The notes: a model not told the origin generated them from the letters alone. A DNA stretch of 64,000 nucleotides from SAR116 cluster alpha proteobacterium HIMB100 (GCA_000238815.2 AFXB01000008.1:1-64000), one strand, 5' to 3'; shown: positions 33,458 through 43,231, counted from the first letter of the stretch. A program made the numbers and translations.

Positions 33458-36400
33458 TTAAAAATCAAGCTGTTGGTTGCCTTGTCTGGCAGAGGCGGCA
33501 AGACTTCCTCTGGCCAGCGACAGCAACGGCGGGACGATTAACAGAGTTGCAACTGTGGACAAGGCCAGCCCGCCAAACACAACTGTGCCAATGCCGCGAT
33601 ATAGTTCAGACCCTGCCCCTGGAAACACCACCAGTGGGATAAGGCCGAACAATGAGGTCAGGGTTGACATGAAAATTGGCCGTATCCGGTTGCGTGTGGC
33701 CTCAATGATGGCATCCGGTGCGGCCATTTTATCTTCTTTCATATGCAGGACCGTCTGTTCAATCATCAAAATCGCATTATTGACGACAATCCCTGTCAGA
33801 ATCACAAACCCCAGCATCGTCAGCATATCCAGCGGCTGCCGCAGGAACAGGTTAAGAATGGCCAGACCTCCTATGCCGCCCGCTGAGGCGACCGGAATAA
33901 CCAGCAGAATAATGGCGGGAAGAATAAAACTGCGCAGCAGCATCACCATTAACAGAAAAATCACACCAATTGCTGTCATGACATTCAGCTGCATTGCCGT
34001 CCAGGTCCTGGCCAGTTCACTGGCTGCGCCTTTGACCCTGATCTGAACAGCTTGCGCGTCAATTTCGCTGAGCAAGGCAGGCAGGATAGTCTGCTCTATC
34101 TGATTGATCGCAGCCTCAAGCGGCAGTCCCTCATGTGGGCGCAGCTGAATAGATAGGGCTTGTTGTCCACCAATACGGCGGATTTCTTGCGGTGCGCTGA
34201 TGATATCAACACGGGCCAGCTGATCAACGCGGTACGTCCCACCATCAGCACCAATAACCGGCAGGCTGCCCAGATCTGACAGCACATATGCACCAGCCTG
34301 CTGTCCTGACAATACGATATCGATCAAATTCCCGTCATAGGGAATCTGCAGAACCGGTAACCCGTCATTCAACACATCTACCGCCTCTGCAAATTGCCGG
34401 GCAGTTAAGCCGGCTGCGCTGAGGGCGACAGGGTCAGGGCTTATGCGTATTTGCGCTGTTCCTGAAGACAGGTTGGGAATCGTGCGTACCTGATTCCCCT
34501 CAGACCGGGGAAAGACCTGTGACAGCTGGCCATTCATTTGGCGGGCGATAGGTGCGATGATGTCCAGATCGGATCCGGTGATATCAATGCGGATAGACCG
34601 CGAACCACCAACAGAACGACCAAACAATGACGCCTGCCGCACAAAGGCATAGGCGCCAGGTTCAGAAAAGACGGGCCGCGATAATACACGCTTCAGCTCA
34701 CCTACGCGGGCAGGGTCCTCTGCGGCGGCTCCGGCAAAAGCTCCGCCTGCATAAGCCACAAAGAAAAAGCGGGAAATTGCAGGCGGGCCATCTGGTTTTG
34801 TCTGACCTTGCCAGAGGGGCTCTGCAGATTGCTCCATTTTTTCAGCAATACGGAGGGTTTCATCCATTGAATAGCCTGGTGGCACAATGATGCGGCCAAA
34901 CACAAAATTTGCATTGCCATCGGGCAGATAGTCAATTTGCGGGGTAAAACGATAGACAGCAAGCCCGGCTGTGTTGATCATCATCACCACCAGCCCCAGC
35001 CCAATCAAACGACGCTGAACCGCAAAGGTCGCATAGCTGACAATCGCGCGATGAACCAACTGGGCGAGCAGATCCAGCCCAGGAATTCTGAACGGATGGG
35101 AATAGCGGTCAGCATCCCCTTTCAGCAGCGCAGCCGAAATAGAGGGGATTACGGTTGCAGATACAAGTACCGAGATCAGAACCGCGACTGAAATCGCAAT
35201 ACCAATATCACGGAACAGCTGGCCAACAGGCAGGTCAAGCATAATCACCGGAATAAAAACAAGCACGGTTGTCAGTGCAGAGCCTAAAATGGGGGCCCAG
35301 ACCTGGCGCGCGCCATGAAAGGCAGACTGAGCGGCATTCAGGCCCGATTGCCTCAGCCTGAAAATATTTTCCTGAGAGACGATTGATGCATCCACTACCA
35401 TGCCAACCGCAAAAGCCAGCCCCGCCAATGAAATCACATTAATTGACAGCCCCAGTGCAGCGATCATAACAAAAGTACCGATCACCGATATTGGTATCGC
35501 TGCGGCGATAATCAGCGTTGGTGCAGCGGTTCTGAGAAACAGGATAAGGACTGTCAAAGCCAGTAACCCGCCAACCCAGATATTCTGCTGCACCAGATTT
35601 AACGCGGATTCAATATATTTTGTCTCATCATAAACCAGCTTTAGAACCAAGCCGCGTTTGGCCAGAATGTCTTGGTTCAGCGTCCCGACGACCTCTTGCA
35701 ACCGCTGCATGGTCTGGACTACATTGGTGCCTTGTTCTCTCAGCGCATTCAGGATCAGCGCATTCTGTCCGTTCAGGCGCCGAAAGCTGGTCCGCTTTTG
35801 CATTTCAATTTCAATGTCAGCGATATCCTGCAACAAGATTGGCACTAATTGGCCGTCTGTTGTCATGTCATTTCGGATAACTGCGGTGCCGGCTGTTTGG
35901 GGTGTAAACAGGTCCGCCTGTGTGCGCACAGCGTAAGTTCGTTTGCCCTGATCAACTGATCCTGCAGAATTAACGGCTGATGACTGACGTAAGGCGGCCA
36001 CAACTTCAGAAATAGATAAACGGTATCTGACCAGTTTTTCGGGGTCGATGCGTATTGTCATCTGCTGGCTGCCACCACCATAATAACCGACCTCAGCAAC
36101 CCCTGGCACACGTTCCAGGCGCGACACAATCTCTGTGTCCAGAAAACTGCCCAAATTTTCAACATCGACCTGCGTATCCGGCAGCGCGGTCAACGCCAAT
36201 CTGGCAATCGGGCTGTCATCTGAATTTGATGTTCTCACCTGAGGGGCCTTGGCTTCGTCAGGCAGGTTTGTGATCCCGGATAACTTCGTCAACAACAGCG
36301 TCAACGCTTTATCCATATCAGTGCCCACAGCATAAGTCAGGGTTACGCGCGCAGAGCCGGTACGTGAGGTGGAGGATATCTCTTCAACAGATGATAAGTT

Positions 36401-36619
36401 GGACAGCTCATCTTCCAGCCTGTTGACGATTTCCCTGTCAACATCTTCTGGAGTAGCCCCGGCCCAATTCACTCTGACTTGCAGAATAGGTTTTTCAATA
36501 TCAGGGCTCATCTGGATGGGAATGGTGCGGGCAGCCACAAACCCAAACATAACAATCAACGCCATTAGGGCGATGACAGCAACAGGTCGTTCGATAGCAG
36601 ATTTAATGACAGCAATCAT
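33458..36619 (-). CDS. RND-family efflux pump inner-membrane subunit
   Basis: 1,053 residues with the standard twelve-helix, two-large-loop layout of HAE-type RND pumps. The proton-relay site in TM4 reads VVDASIVSQEN (one Asp where AcrB has two), and TM10 has VVNNAIL where AcrB has the Lys940 context. This matches the common environmental subgroup rather than AcrB itself. It would extrude lipophilic compounds with the adaptor encoded 14 bases upstream. No TolC-like outer-membrane gene is present. The substrate is unknown. Confidence 0.88.
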   Translation of the reverse strand: MIAVIKSAIERPVAVIALMALIVMFGFVAARTIPIQMSPDIEKPILQVRVNWAGATPEDVDREIVNRLEDELSNLSSVEEISSTSRTGSARVTLTYAVGTDMDKALTLLLTKLSGITNLPDEAKAPQVRTSNSDDSPIARLALTALPDTQVDVENLGSFLDTEIVSRLERVPGVAEVGYYGGGSQQMTIRIDPEKLVRYRLSISEVVAALRQSSAVNSAGSVDQGKRTYAVRTQADLFTPQTAGTAVIRNDMTTDGQLVPILLQDIADIEIEMQKRTSFRRLNGQNALILNALREQGTNVVQTMQRLQEVVGTLNQDILAKRGLVLKLVYDETKYIESALNLVQQNIWVGGLLALTVLILFLRTAAPTLIIAAAIPISVIGTFVMIAALGLSINVISLAGLAFAVGMVVDASIVSQENIFRLRQSGLNAAQSAFHGARQVWAPILGSALTTVLVFIPVIMLDLPVGQLFRDIGIAISVAVLISVLVSATVIPSISAALLKGDADRYSHPFRIPGLDLLAQLVHRAIVSYATFAVQRRLIGLGLVVMMINTAGLAVYRFTPQIDYLPDGNANFVFGRIIVPPGYSMDETLRIAEKMEQSAEPLWQGQTKPDGPPAISRFFFVAYAGGAFAGAAAEDPARVGELKRVLSRPVFSEPGAYAFVRQASLFGRSVGGSRSIRIDITGSDLDIIAPIARQMNGQLSQVFPRSEGNQVRTIPNLSSGTAQIRISPDPVALSAAGLTARQFAEAVDVLNDGLPVLQIPYDGNLIDIVLSGQQAGAYVLSDLGSLPVIGADGGTYRVDQLARVDIISAPQEIRRIGGQQALSIQLRPHEGLPLEAAINQIEQTILPALLSEIDAQAVQIRVKGAASELARTWTAMQLNVMTAIGVIFLLMVMLLRSFILPAIILLVIPVASAGGIGGLAILNLFLRQPLDMLTMLGFVILTGIVVNNAILMIEQTVLHMKEDKMAAPDAIIEATRNRIRPIFMSTLTSLFGLIPLVVFPGAGSELYRGIGTVVFGGLALSTVATLLIVPPLLSLARGSLAASARQGNQQLDF

Positions 36620-36633
36620 GTTTTACCTACCAT

Positions 36634-37947
36634 TTACTGCGCGGCAGGGCGTGACTTTTTCTTGGCTTGCCCATTTGCCCGATTGCCACCCCCTTGTCGT
36701 TTTGGCTGTTGTCCGGGCAGTTGAACTTTGCTGCCGTCTGAAAGACCTTCATTTCCCTTCACAACGACCATATCCCCAGCCTTCAGCCCTGCGGTGATGA
36801 TTACATTATTTCCATCTGTACCACCCAGGGTGACGATCCGGCGTTTTGCACTGTCTTCTGCAACCACAAATACAACATGGCCAGCTGAAACAGGAATAAG
36901 CGCATCCTGGGGGATCGTAATCACAGGCTCAGGCTGGCCTGAAGGAATATAGATAGTGACAGGCGTATTATCTGCCTGCAGTCCTGCAGGCAGGGGCGTT
37001 GCCGCCTTAAACCGGACAGCTCTTGTCCCTGTCCTGCTGTTTTCAAGCGGCAAGGTTGCTCTGAACACCAGATTGAGCGTTTTGCGGTCAGCAGAATCAG
37101 CATTCAGGGTTCGGGTACCGTAGCGGGCTTGCACCTCTTTGGCTTGTTCTACAAAACTGACATAATCAGCGGGAATTTGCGCCTCAATTTCGAAATCCTG
37201 CTGGTTCCTGATGCTGGCGATGCTGTCACCTTCTCGTAAAAACCGATTATTTCCTTCAACCAGTTCAACCAGTTGGCCTGATACAGGGGCGGTCAGTGTC
37301 GCTGCGCGGATATCTCTGTCCAGCTCATCTAAATCCAGTTGCAACTGCTGAATGGTAATCGTGAATAAAGAGAGCTGTGCCTGGAGCTGGCTGACAGCCT
37401 GCTGGCGCATGACCAGCTGTTCTTCTGCAGCCAGAAGACTGGCTTGCGCGGTTTCATAAGCTTCTGCGGACAATGTCCCTCGATTGACCAGATTTTGTGC
37501 GCGTTGTGCCTTCTGGCGCAGAAGGTCCCGTTTGCTGACGGCTAATTCTGCTAATTTAACTCGGAAGGTCAGGTCTGTTTTGGATTGGCTCTCGCTTTTT
37601 TTTGTCTCTGCCAGCCTCAAATTTGTGCGCTGTCTTTGTGTTTCCAGACCATCTGTTTTTTGGACCGCCAGTCTCTGGCCTTGTTCAACAAAATCACCTG
37701 TTCTGAGGGGCTCAATGCGGGTGACTGCGGTCAAAGGGGCACTGATTTCATGCGGCAGGCCGGACCGCACACGCCCCTGAACAGTAATTTGTCTGGCTAA
37801 AACCTGTTCTTTTGCAAGTGCCGTTTCGACAGGGGTTGGCCGGCTATATTGTGACCAGACAGGACCCGGAAGAAGCAAAGACAAGAAAAGGGCCGATGCA
37901 ATCGCGCGTTTTGTCTGCGTGCCAACAGGTAACAGATTTCCGAACAT
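36634..37947 (-). CDS. RND efflux periplasmic adaptor (HlyD/AcrA family)
   Basis: 437 residues from ATG 37947, where GAGG lies five bases upstream and a signal peptide follows (SALFLSLLLPGPVWSQ). The order is lipoyl half-motif, long coiled-coil hairpin (about residues 125-215), second lipoyl half with APVSGQLVELVEG, a beta-barrel, and a Gln/Lys-rich basic tail. It bridges the RND pump to an outer-membrane channel. Open frame extends upstream to 38070 but looks non-coding. There is no regulator gene alongside. Confidence 0.85.
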   Translation of the reverse strand: MFGNLLPVGTQTKRAIASALFLSLLLPGPVWSQYSRPTPVETALAKEQVLARQITVQGRVRSGLPHEISAPLTAVTRIEPLRTGDFVEQGQRLAVQKTDGLETQRQRTNLRLAETKKSESQSKTDLTFRVKLAELAVSKRDLLRQKAQRAQNLVNRGTLSAEAYETAQASLLAAEEQLVMRQQAVSQLQAQLSLFTITIQQLQLDLDELDRDIRAATLTAPVSGQLVELVEGNNRFLREGDSIASIRNQQDFEIEAQIPADYVSFVEQAKEVQARYGTRTLNADSADRKTLNLVFRATLPLENSRTGTRAVRFKAATPLPAGLQADNTPVTIYIPSGQPEPVITIPQDALIPVSAGHVVFVVAEDSAKRRIVTLGGTDGNNVIITAGLKAGDMVVVKGNEGLSDGSKVQLPGQQPKRQGGGNRANGQAKKKSRPAAQ

Positions 37948-38170
37948 GTGAACCTCATACCGCCCTGCAGATGATGCGGAGATTAGGCCCGGCAGGCGGA
38001 CCACGTCTGATGATAGGTAAATCATATGCCGTGGATGCCAGATTCCAAACATAAAAAAAGCGGAACCCATTTTTACAAACGGTTCCGCTCTTCGATGAGC
38101 TGCAGTTTAACCCGTAGTCCGGCCGCTGTGTGAGGGGGAGGAAATGCGGCGTCTGGCTGGTTTGTTTTAC

Positions 38171-38368
38171 CTATGCAGCGTCATCATTCTTGACTGACCA
38201 GGATCTGACGAAATCACTGATTTCGTCGCGCTTCAGGCCAATATCAGACAATGTTCTGTCATCCAGACGGTTCAGTGAGGACACTGCGCTGGAATATTCC
38301 AGCCAGGCCTTCAGCCGGCTCAGGAATGTTGGTGTGTTGTCGTTTGCGGCGTGCTTTGTTTGTGTCAT
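38171..38368 (-). CDS. DUF1127 small protein
   Basis: 65 residues from ATG 38368 (AGGG eight bases upstream). The C-terminal LNRLDDRTLSDIGLKRDEI is the DUF1127 (YjiS-like) signature. Such short, often arginine-rich proteins in alphaproteobacteria have been linked to RNA turnover and to phosphate and carbon regulation. The role of this one is unknown. The longer frame to 38515 has no family similarity in the extra part and is rejected as the start. Confidence 0.8.
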   Translation of the reverse strand: MTQTKHAANDNTPTFLSRLKAWLEYSSAVSSLNRLDDRTLSDIGLKRDEISDFVRSWSVKNDDAA

Positions 38369-38814
38369 TAGTCTGACCCTTTCATATATGTCGCTCGGCT
38401 CAACATAGAGCATGTGAGATACAGGTTGAGAATGGTTCAAACAAAGTCTGTCAGGTTGTGGCAAGGCTTTGCTGATATAGGACATATATGCTGACTTATT
38501 TGATTTGTAAAGCACTGAAAAGTTACATTTTTGTTAAATTTTTAAAAAGTAATTTTCTATCTCTTCTGTTCAGTAATTAGTTGTTTGGACATGTGTTGAC
38601 GCTCAATTTTGTAATTTTATGATCAGGTCGCGCTCTGGCATTTTTTTTGGTAGTCTTTAGGTCTCCTTTTTGTTCTGATCAACTGGACTGTTCGGCAGGT
38701 AACAGAATTGAAGACACAGATGATTCGCAAAACACAAATTACATCTGGCACCGTGAATATGCGGTATCTCTTGCAGCTCGCGCACGATTGCAGATGTCAT
38801 CAAAGGCGCAGCTA
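38369..38814. other. Non-coding region between DUF1127 and dinB
   Basis: About 446 bases between divergent genes. It contains an AT-rich stretch (38510-38560) and a run of eight or more T at 38641-38648. I looked for the alphaproteobacterial SOS box (GTTC-N7-GTTC) and found none: two GTTC copies near 38675 and 38690 are not seven bases apart. No RNA gene or convincing ORF is visible; an open frame to 38647 only extends dinB upstream. Confidence 0.5.
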
Positions 38815-40194
38815 ATGACGCCAGCTCTTTCAAAAGGCTTTATTTGCCGCGATTGTCTGTTGGCGGGGCACTATGGGTTTGCTGGCAAAGAAGATGGGCT
38901 GTCTGTACCAGCGTGTCCGTCCTGCGGTGGAAAACGCGTGGTTCTTCACGAAGAATTATTTTCCCTGACGATGGCACATATTGATTGTGATGCGTTTTAT
39001 TGTTCTGTTGAAAAGCGTGACAATCCGGCTCTTACAGACAAACCAGTGATTGTTGGAGGAGGCGATCGAGGTGTGGTCGCAGCAGCATGTTATGTGGCCC
39101 GGCAATATGGAATCCGTTCGGCTATGCCCAGCTGGCAAGCACGTAAAGCCTGTTCGGATCTGATTGTGATCAAGCCGCGCATGTCTCACTATCAGCAAGT
39201 CGGCAGACAAATCAGACAGATGATGTTGTCATTGACGCCTCTTGTTCAGCCTTTATCAGTCGATGAGGCCTTCCTTGATTTAACAGGCACACAAAAGCTA
39301 CATAAAAAAAGCCCTGCTGAGGTGCTGGCCGCCTTTCAGCAACAGGTCCGGTCTGAAGTCGGTGTGACGGTGTCTGTGGGATTGGCGCAGAACAAATCAA
39401 TGGCGAAGATCGCCTCTGATCAGGACAAGCCAGATGGTTTTTACGTTATTGGCCAAGCAGAGGCGCAAAGCTGGCTGCAGGACAGGCCGGTTCAGATTCT
39501 GTTTGGCCTTGGCAAGGTGACCACAAAAAAGCTGAACGCCGCAGGTTTGCATAAATGCGGTGATATTGCCGCCTGTCCAGCCTCTCAATTGCGCACATTG
39601 CTTGGGCGTGACTCAGATCGGGTCAAACAACTGGCATGCGGGATTGATCCGCGTATGGTAGAGACCAGCCGTGCAGCAAAATCAATCTCATCAGAGACAA
39701 CATTCGCACAAGACATCTCCGCACTTCCCGATTTGCTGAGCATTGCCGAGAGTTTGGCGCAATCTGTCTCGCAACGCTTGAAGCAGCAGCAGATGGAAGC
39801 AGTGAATGTAACTGTTAAGCTGAAGCGGCCCAATCATCAGCTTTTAACACGAACAAAGCAGCTGAACAGACCAACCCAAATGGCACATCGCTTGTTTGAT
39901 GTGGCTTCTGAACTGATTAAGACAGAAGCAAGTCCTGATAAAAAATGGCGTCTTTTGGGGGTGGGCGTGTCTGTTCGTGAAGAGGGAGGTGCTGATACCT
40001 TCGGGGCTGAGCCAGGGTTAGATCTTTTTGAACAATCTCAACAGGCTGTCGGGCAAAGACAGGACAGGCTTGAAGCCGCTCTGGACAGCGTGCGCACAAA
40101 GCTTGGTGCAGAATTAGTGATGACCGGCCGGCGCTTTTCGTTTGAAGCGCGTAAACAAAAGAAGCCGCCTGATAATTCAGGTAATGACAGGTAA
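38815..40194 (+). CDS. dinB: DNA polymerase IV-like Y-family polymerase with N-terminal zinc finger
   Basis: 459 residues from ATG 38815, which has AAGG eight bases upstream; ATG 38794 is an alternative. Residues 11-37 hold two CxxC pairs (CRDC and CPSC) that probably bind zinc, ahead of the catalytic start MAHIDCDAFYCSVEKR. The second carboxylate motif is SVDEAFLDLT, followed by thumb and little-finger domains. Y-family polymerases copy past DNA lesions. Standard E. coli DinB lacks the zinc-finger segment, and similar N-terminal extensions occur in some alphaproteobacterial DinB paralogues. The C terminus lacks an obvious canonical beta-clamp motif, although GLDLFEQ is close to one. Confidence 0.85.
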   Translation: MTPALSKGFICRDCLLAGHYGFAGKEDGLSVPACPSCGGKRVVLHEELFSLTMAHIDCDAFYCSVEKRDNPALTDKPVIVGGGDRGVVAAACYVARQYGIRSAMPSWQARKACSDLIVIKPRMSHYQQVGRQIRQMMLSLTPLVQPLSVDEAFLDLTGTQKLHKKSPAEVLAAFQQQVRSEVGVTVSVGLAQNKSMAKIASDQDKPDGFYVIGQAEAQSWLQDRPVQILFGLGKVTTKKLNAAGLHKCGDIAACPASQLRTLLGRDSDRVKQLACGIDPRMVETSRAAKSISSETTFAQDISALPDLLSIAESLAQSVSQRLKQQQMEAVNVTVKLKRPNHQLLTRTKQLNRPTQMAHRLFDVASELIKTEASPDKKWRLLGVGVSVREEGGADTFGAEPGLDLFEQSQQAVGQRQDRLEAALDSVRTKLGAELVMTGRRFSFEARKQKKPPDNSGNDR

Positions 40195-40224
40195 TGAACA
40201 GGCTTGAAAGATAGGAACGATAAT

Positions 40225-40659
40225 ATGACACAACCAGCGGCATTATTTTTTTACGGCACATTGCGTGCTGCAGAGGTCCGCAAAGCTGTTTTGGGCGAAG
40301 ATCTGCAGCCTGCACAGCTTCAACAGGCTGTATTGAACGACTATGAGGTAAGGCGTGTTGATGGTGCTCTTTACCCGATGTTGGTGGTGCGATCTGGTGG
40401 CCGGGTCAACGGGTTGGTGGTAACTGGACTGGATGCAGCCGCGCTTCATAAGCTGGACCAGTTCGAGGGCGTTAATTATCGCCGGGCGAGCCTGGAGGTG
40501 AATGCAGCCCATGGCCGAATAGATGCAGATGTCTATCTTCCTGATCAGCAGATGGTTGCAGCTGAACTTTGGGATTTTGACAGCTGGTATAAACGTGATA
40601 TGACACCGTTCTTAGAGCGAGAGTTTAATCCTGAGGGGGTAAGGCCGCCGGTAAGGTGA
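40225..40659 (+). CDS. Gamma-glutamylcyclotransferase / AIG2-like protein
   Basis: 144 residues from ATG 40225 (AGGA about ten bases upstream; TTG 40204 is an in-frame alternative). FFYGTLR near the N terminus is the family's substrate-binding loop. LDQFEGVNYRRASLEV contains the acidic residue (Glu in FEG) that catalyses cyclisation of gamma-glutamyl amines in this fold. The substrate is unknown. It is 30 bases downstream of dinB and may share its transcript. Confidence 0.75.
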   Translation: MTQPAALFFYGTLRAAEVRKAVLGEDLQPAQLQQAVLNDYEVRRVDGALYPMLVVRSGGRVNGLVVTGLDAAALHKLDQFEGVNYRRASLEVNAAHGRIDADVYLPDQQMVAAELWDFDSWYKRDMTPFLEREFNPEGVRPPVR

Positions 40660-40739
40660 CCCGTTCAGCTGTTTTTTTAAAGCAGGACGCTGTTTTCATC
40701 AGCTCTGTTCCTTTTTCTGTTATGTAATAAGACTGGTTT

Positions 40740-41558
40740 ATGTTTGATAGGCTCTCGATATTTTCAACGCTGAATCTCAGCACGCAGACTGACGGTTTAT
40801 TTTGGGCGGTTTGCGGCCTTGCGGTTTTGTCTGTCTCTATTTCAAAATCCGGATTTGGCGGCGCGCTGGGGGCGTTATCTGCGCCCTTGATGCTGACCAT
40901 TTTGCCAGCCAAAGCCACTTTGGCAATTTTGCTACCGCTTTATTTGATGGCAGATTTCTGGACTGTGTGGATTTGGCGGGGCTATGCGGTCAAGAAGCTG
41001 CTGATCTGGATGGTGGTAATGGCCATCATTGGACAGTTTTTAGGTTATCTTTTTATTGAGGTCATAGATGACAATACGCTGAAGGCGGTCATCGGGGCGC
41101 TGGCTCTGGTCACCGGGGCACGGTATTGGTTCGGCGTGCTCAAGCCAAAAACTGCTGCGCGGCCCAGGGCGGCCATTCGTCATATCCGCCGCCGCTTTCG
41201 TCAGCGTTCAGCAATCTGGTGCACCTTATCAGGCCTGTCCAGCTTCATTTCTCTGACCGGGGGAATTGGGGTGCAAATCTTCATGTTGCCTATGGCGATC
41301 CACCGGTTCTTTTTTGTTGGCACGCTGGCCTGGTATTTTTTGATTATTAATTTGGCCAAAATTCCCTTATTTTTTGAGCTCGATCTTTTTTCGCCTCAGA
41401 CAATGGGAATCAGCCTTACTCTGCTGCCGGTTATTCCTCTTGGGGTGATTGCGGGTAAATGGCTGAACAGGAATATGTCAGATCAGCTGTTTTACAAGAT
41501 AGGCCATTTTGCTCTTGTGCTGTTGGGTTTCAGGCTTATATGGACCTTTGCGGGATAA
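40740..41558 (+). CDS. TauE/SafE-family sulfite/anion exporter
   Basis: 272 residues with about seven to eight membrane helices. The family halves are visible in SISKSGFGGALGALSAPLML and in LSGLSSFISLTGGIG. TauE/SafE proteins export sulfite, sulfoacetate or related anions, often after degradation of organosulfur compounds. The window encodes DMSP degradation elsewhere, but no direct link is shown. It stands 80 bases after the gamma-glutamylcyclotransferase gene and 41 bases before DUF2842. Confidence 0.8.
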   Translation: MFDRLSIFSTLNLSTQTDGLFWAVCGLAVLSVSISKSGFGGALGALSAPLMLTILPAKATLAILLPLYLMADFWTVWIWRGYAVKKLLIWMVVMAIIGQFLGYLFIEVIDDNTLKAVIGALALVTGARYWFGVLKPKTAARPRAAIRHIRRRFRQRSAIWCTLSGLSSFISLTGGIGVQIFMLPMAIHRFFFVGTLAWYFLIINLAKIPLFFELDLFSPQTMGISLTLLPVIPLGVIAGKWLNRNMSDQLFYKIGHFALVLLGFRLIWTFAG

Positions 41559-41599
41559 GGCGGCAGCGGCCGAATAATGATCAAAGACAGGGTGAAATC

Positions 41600-41800
41600 A
41601 TGAAACGTTGGCGTCATTTGATTGTTGCTGTTTGCCTTGTGCCGGCTATGTCTATCTATGTGATATTGTGCCTGTATCTTTCTGAATTTGTGGTCGGCTT
41701 TCACTGGGGGCTCGATTTGGCTTATTTTGTTGTCTCGGGCTTGGCCTGGCTGTTTCCGGCTGGCCGGGTCATCAGTTGGCTTGCCGCCAGCGAAAGCTGA
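41600..41800 (+). CDS. DUF2842 small membrane protein
   Basis: 66 residues from ATG 41600 (AGGGTGA just upstream). Two membrane helices end in VVSGLAWLFPAGRVISWLA, matching the conserved end of DUF2842, a short family widespread in alphaproteobacteria. The function is unknown. A longer frame reaching back to 41459 overlaps the exporter and does not resemble any family. It is probably co-transcribed with the exporter. Confidence 0.7.
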   Translation: MKRWRHLIVAVCLVPAMSIYVILCLYLSEFVVGFHWGLDLAYFVVSGLAWLFPAGRVISWLAASES

Positions 41801-41901
41801 ACCCTGAACAGGGCCATGCCGGTTGCCGTTACGCGGAATAATATCCCTGCCGCGTCAGATAGTGACAGTTCTTGTCGAAAATTTAATAATTCATTGTTTT
41901 G

Positions 41902-41928
41902 TCCCTCATAATCATAGACAGTGAGGGA
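41902..41928. terminator. Hairpin with T-run upstream of soxB
   Basis: TCCCTCA (41902-41908) pairs with TGAGGGA (41922-41928) across 13 bases, and a TTTTTT tract follows at about 41934-41939. It could end the exporter-DUF2842 transcript, or act as an attenuator or operator in the soxB leader, since it lies only 38 bases before the soxB start. Confidence 0.5.
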
Positions 41929-41965
41929 ACATCTTTTTTGTCTGTGAACGGTCATCTTTGAACTT

Positions 41966-43231
41966 ATGAAACGCTATTCTGCTTGGCAACTTTTCAAACA
42001 AGGACTGACCGGCCAGACCGGATGGTCACCTGCCTGGCGTCAACCAGACCCGAAACCGGCCTATGATGTGATCATCATTGGCGGCGGCGGGCATGGTTTG
42101 GCTACAGCCTATTATCTGGCAAAAATCCATGGCATCACGAATGTTGCTCTGCTGGAGAAAGGCTGGATTGGTGGCGGCAATTCAGGCCGCAATACCACCA
42201 TTGTGCGGTCGAATTATTTTGTTGAAGGCAACACGGCCTTTTATGAACATTCACTGAAATTATGGGAAGGACTGTCACAAGATCTGAATTATAATGTGAT
42301 GTTCAGCCAGCGCGGCCACCTGAATCTGTTCTTCACGCCCGGTCAGCGTGATGCGTTAATGCGCCGGTATAATATTATGCGCCTGAACGGCATTGATGGC
42401 GAATTCCTGAACCGTGAACAGGTCCAGAAAATGGTCCCGCATTTGAATTATGGGAACCAGGCGCGGCTTCCGATTATGGGCGGGTTTTTGCAGGCAAGGG
42501 CAGGGACTGCGCGTCATGATGCGGTGAACTGGGGCTATGCGCGGGCGGCGTCTGCCTTGGGTGTGGATATCATCCAGAATTGTGAGGTCACAGGCTTTAT
42601 CAAAAAAGCAGGTCGCATAGCCGGTGTTGAAACAAATCGTGGCGAGATTAGAGCCGAGAAAATTGGCATGGCTGTCGCTGGCTCAACCTCTGTTCTGGCG
42701 GGGCTTGCCGGTTTAGGAAAATTGCCAATCGAAAGTCATAAGCTTCAGGCCTTTGTGTCTGAGCCGATTAAACCATTTTTGGATACGGTTGTGGTGTATG
42801 GGGCAGGCCACGGGCATTTTTACATCAGCCAGTCTGATAAGGGCGGCATGGTGTTTGGCGGTAACATTGATGGCTATAATTCTTATGCGCAAAAAGGAAA
42901 TCTCCCAATTTACACAGATGTTGCCAGTTGCGCGATGAATGTAATGCCTGCTCTGGGACGAATTAAGCTGTTGCGTCAATGGGCGGGTATTATGGATATG
43001 TCTATGGATGGCTCGCCCTTTATCACAAAAACAGATATGCCCGGCTTTTACCTGAATGCAGGGTGGTGTTATGGCGGCTTCAAGGCGATCCCGGGCTCAG
43101 GCTGGTGTTTTGCCCATACCATTGCTCATGATCGTCCGCACGAAATCAACAGCCTGCTGACGTTGGATCGATATGCCCATGGGCGCCAGATCGATGAATC
43201 TGGCCATGGGCCCTATCCAAAAGCGCATTAG
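41966..43231 (+). CDS. soxB: Sarcosine oxidase, beta subunit
   Basis: 421 residues. DVIIIGGGGHGLATAYYLAK at about residues 33-52 is the FAD-binding loop, and the GWIGGGNSGRNTTIVRSNY segment after it is specific for heterotetrameric sarcosine oxidase. SoxBDAG oxidises sarcosine to glycine and, with folate, forms methylene-tetrahydrofolate plus H2O2. SoxB carries the sarcosine-oxidising site. It is the first gene of the canonical B-D-A-G order and is followed by soxD after 22 bases. The leader contains a hairpin. Confidence 0.93.
   Translation: MKRYSAWQLFKQGLTGQTGWSPAWRQPDPKPAYDVIIIGGGGHGLATAYYLAKIHGITNVALLEKGWIGGGNSGRNTTIVRSNYFVEGNTAFYEHSLKLWEGLSQDLNYNVMFSQRGHLNLFFTPGQRDALMRRYNIMRLNGIDGEFLNREQVQKMVPHLNYGNQARLPIMGGFLQARAGTARHDAVNWGYARAASALGVDIIQNCEVTGFIKKAGRIAGVETNRGEIRAEKIGMAVAGSTSVLAGLAGLGKLPIESHKLQAFVSEPIKPFLDTVVVYGAGHGHFYISQSDKGGMVFGGNIDGYNSYAQKGNLPIYTDVASCAMNVMPALGRIKLLRQWAGIMDMSMDGSPFITKTDMPGFYLNAGWCYGGFKAIPGSGWCFAHTIAHDRPHEINSLLTLDRYAHGRQIDESGHGPYPKAH

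Noticed and set aside
33458-36619. Loss of function in the RND pump because AcrB Asp408 and Lys940 equivalents are absent
   Set aside because: The single-Asp TM4 and Asn in TM10 are the normal pattern of a large environmental RND subgroup, not a sign of decay.
36619-36634. Frameshift between RND pump and adaptor genes
   Set aside because: The two are separate complete genes 14 bases apart, each with normal ends.
38660-38710. Possible SOS box upstream of dinB (two GTTC copies)
   Set aside because: The spacing between GTTC copies is 14 bases, not the seven required for the alphaproteobacterial LexA site.
38647-38814. In-frame extension of the dinB frame with extra N-terminal residues
   Set aside because: The extra part has no polymerase similarity, and ATG 38815 has a better ribosome binding site and begins just before the zinc finger.
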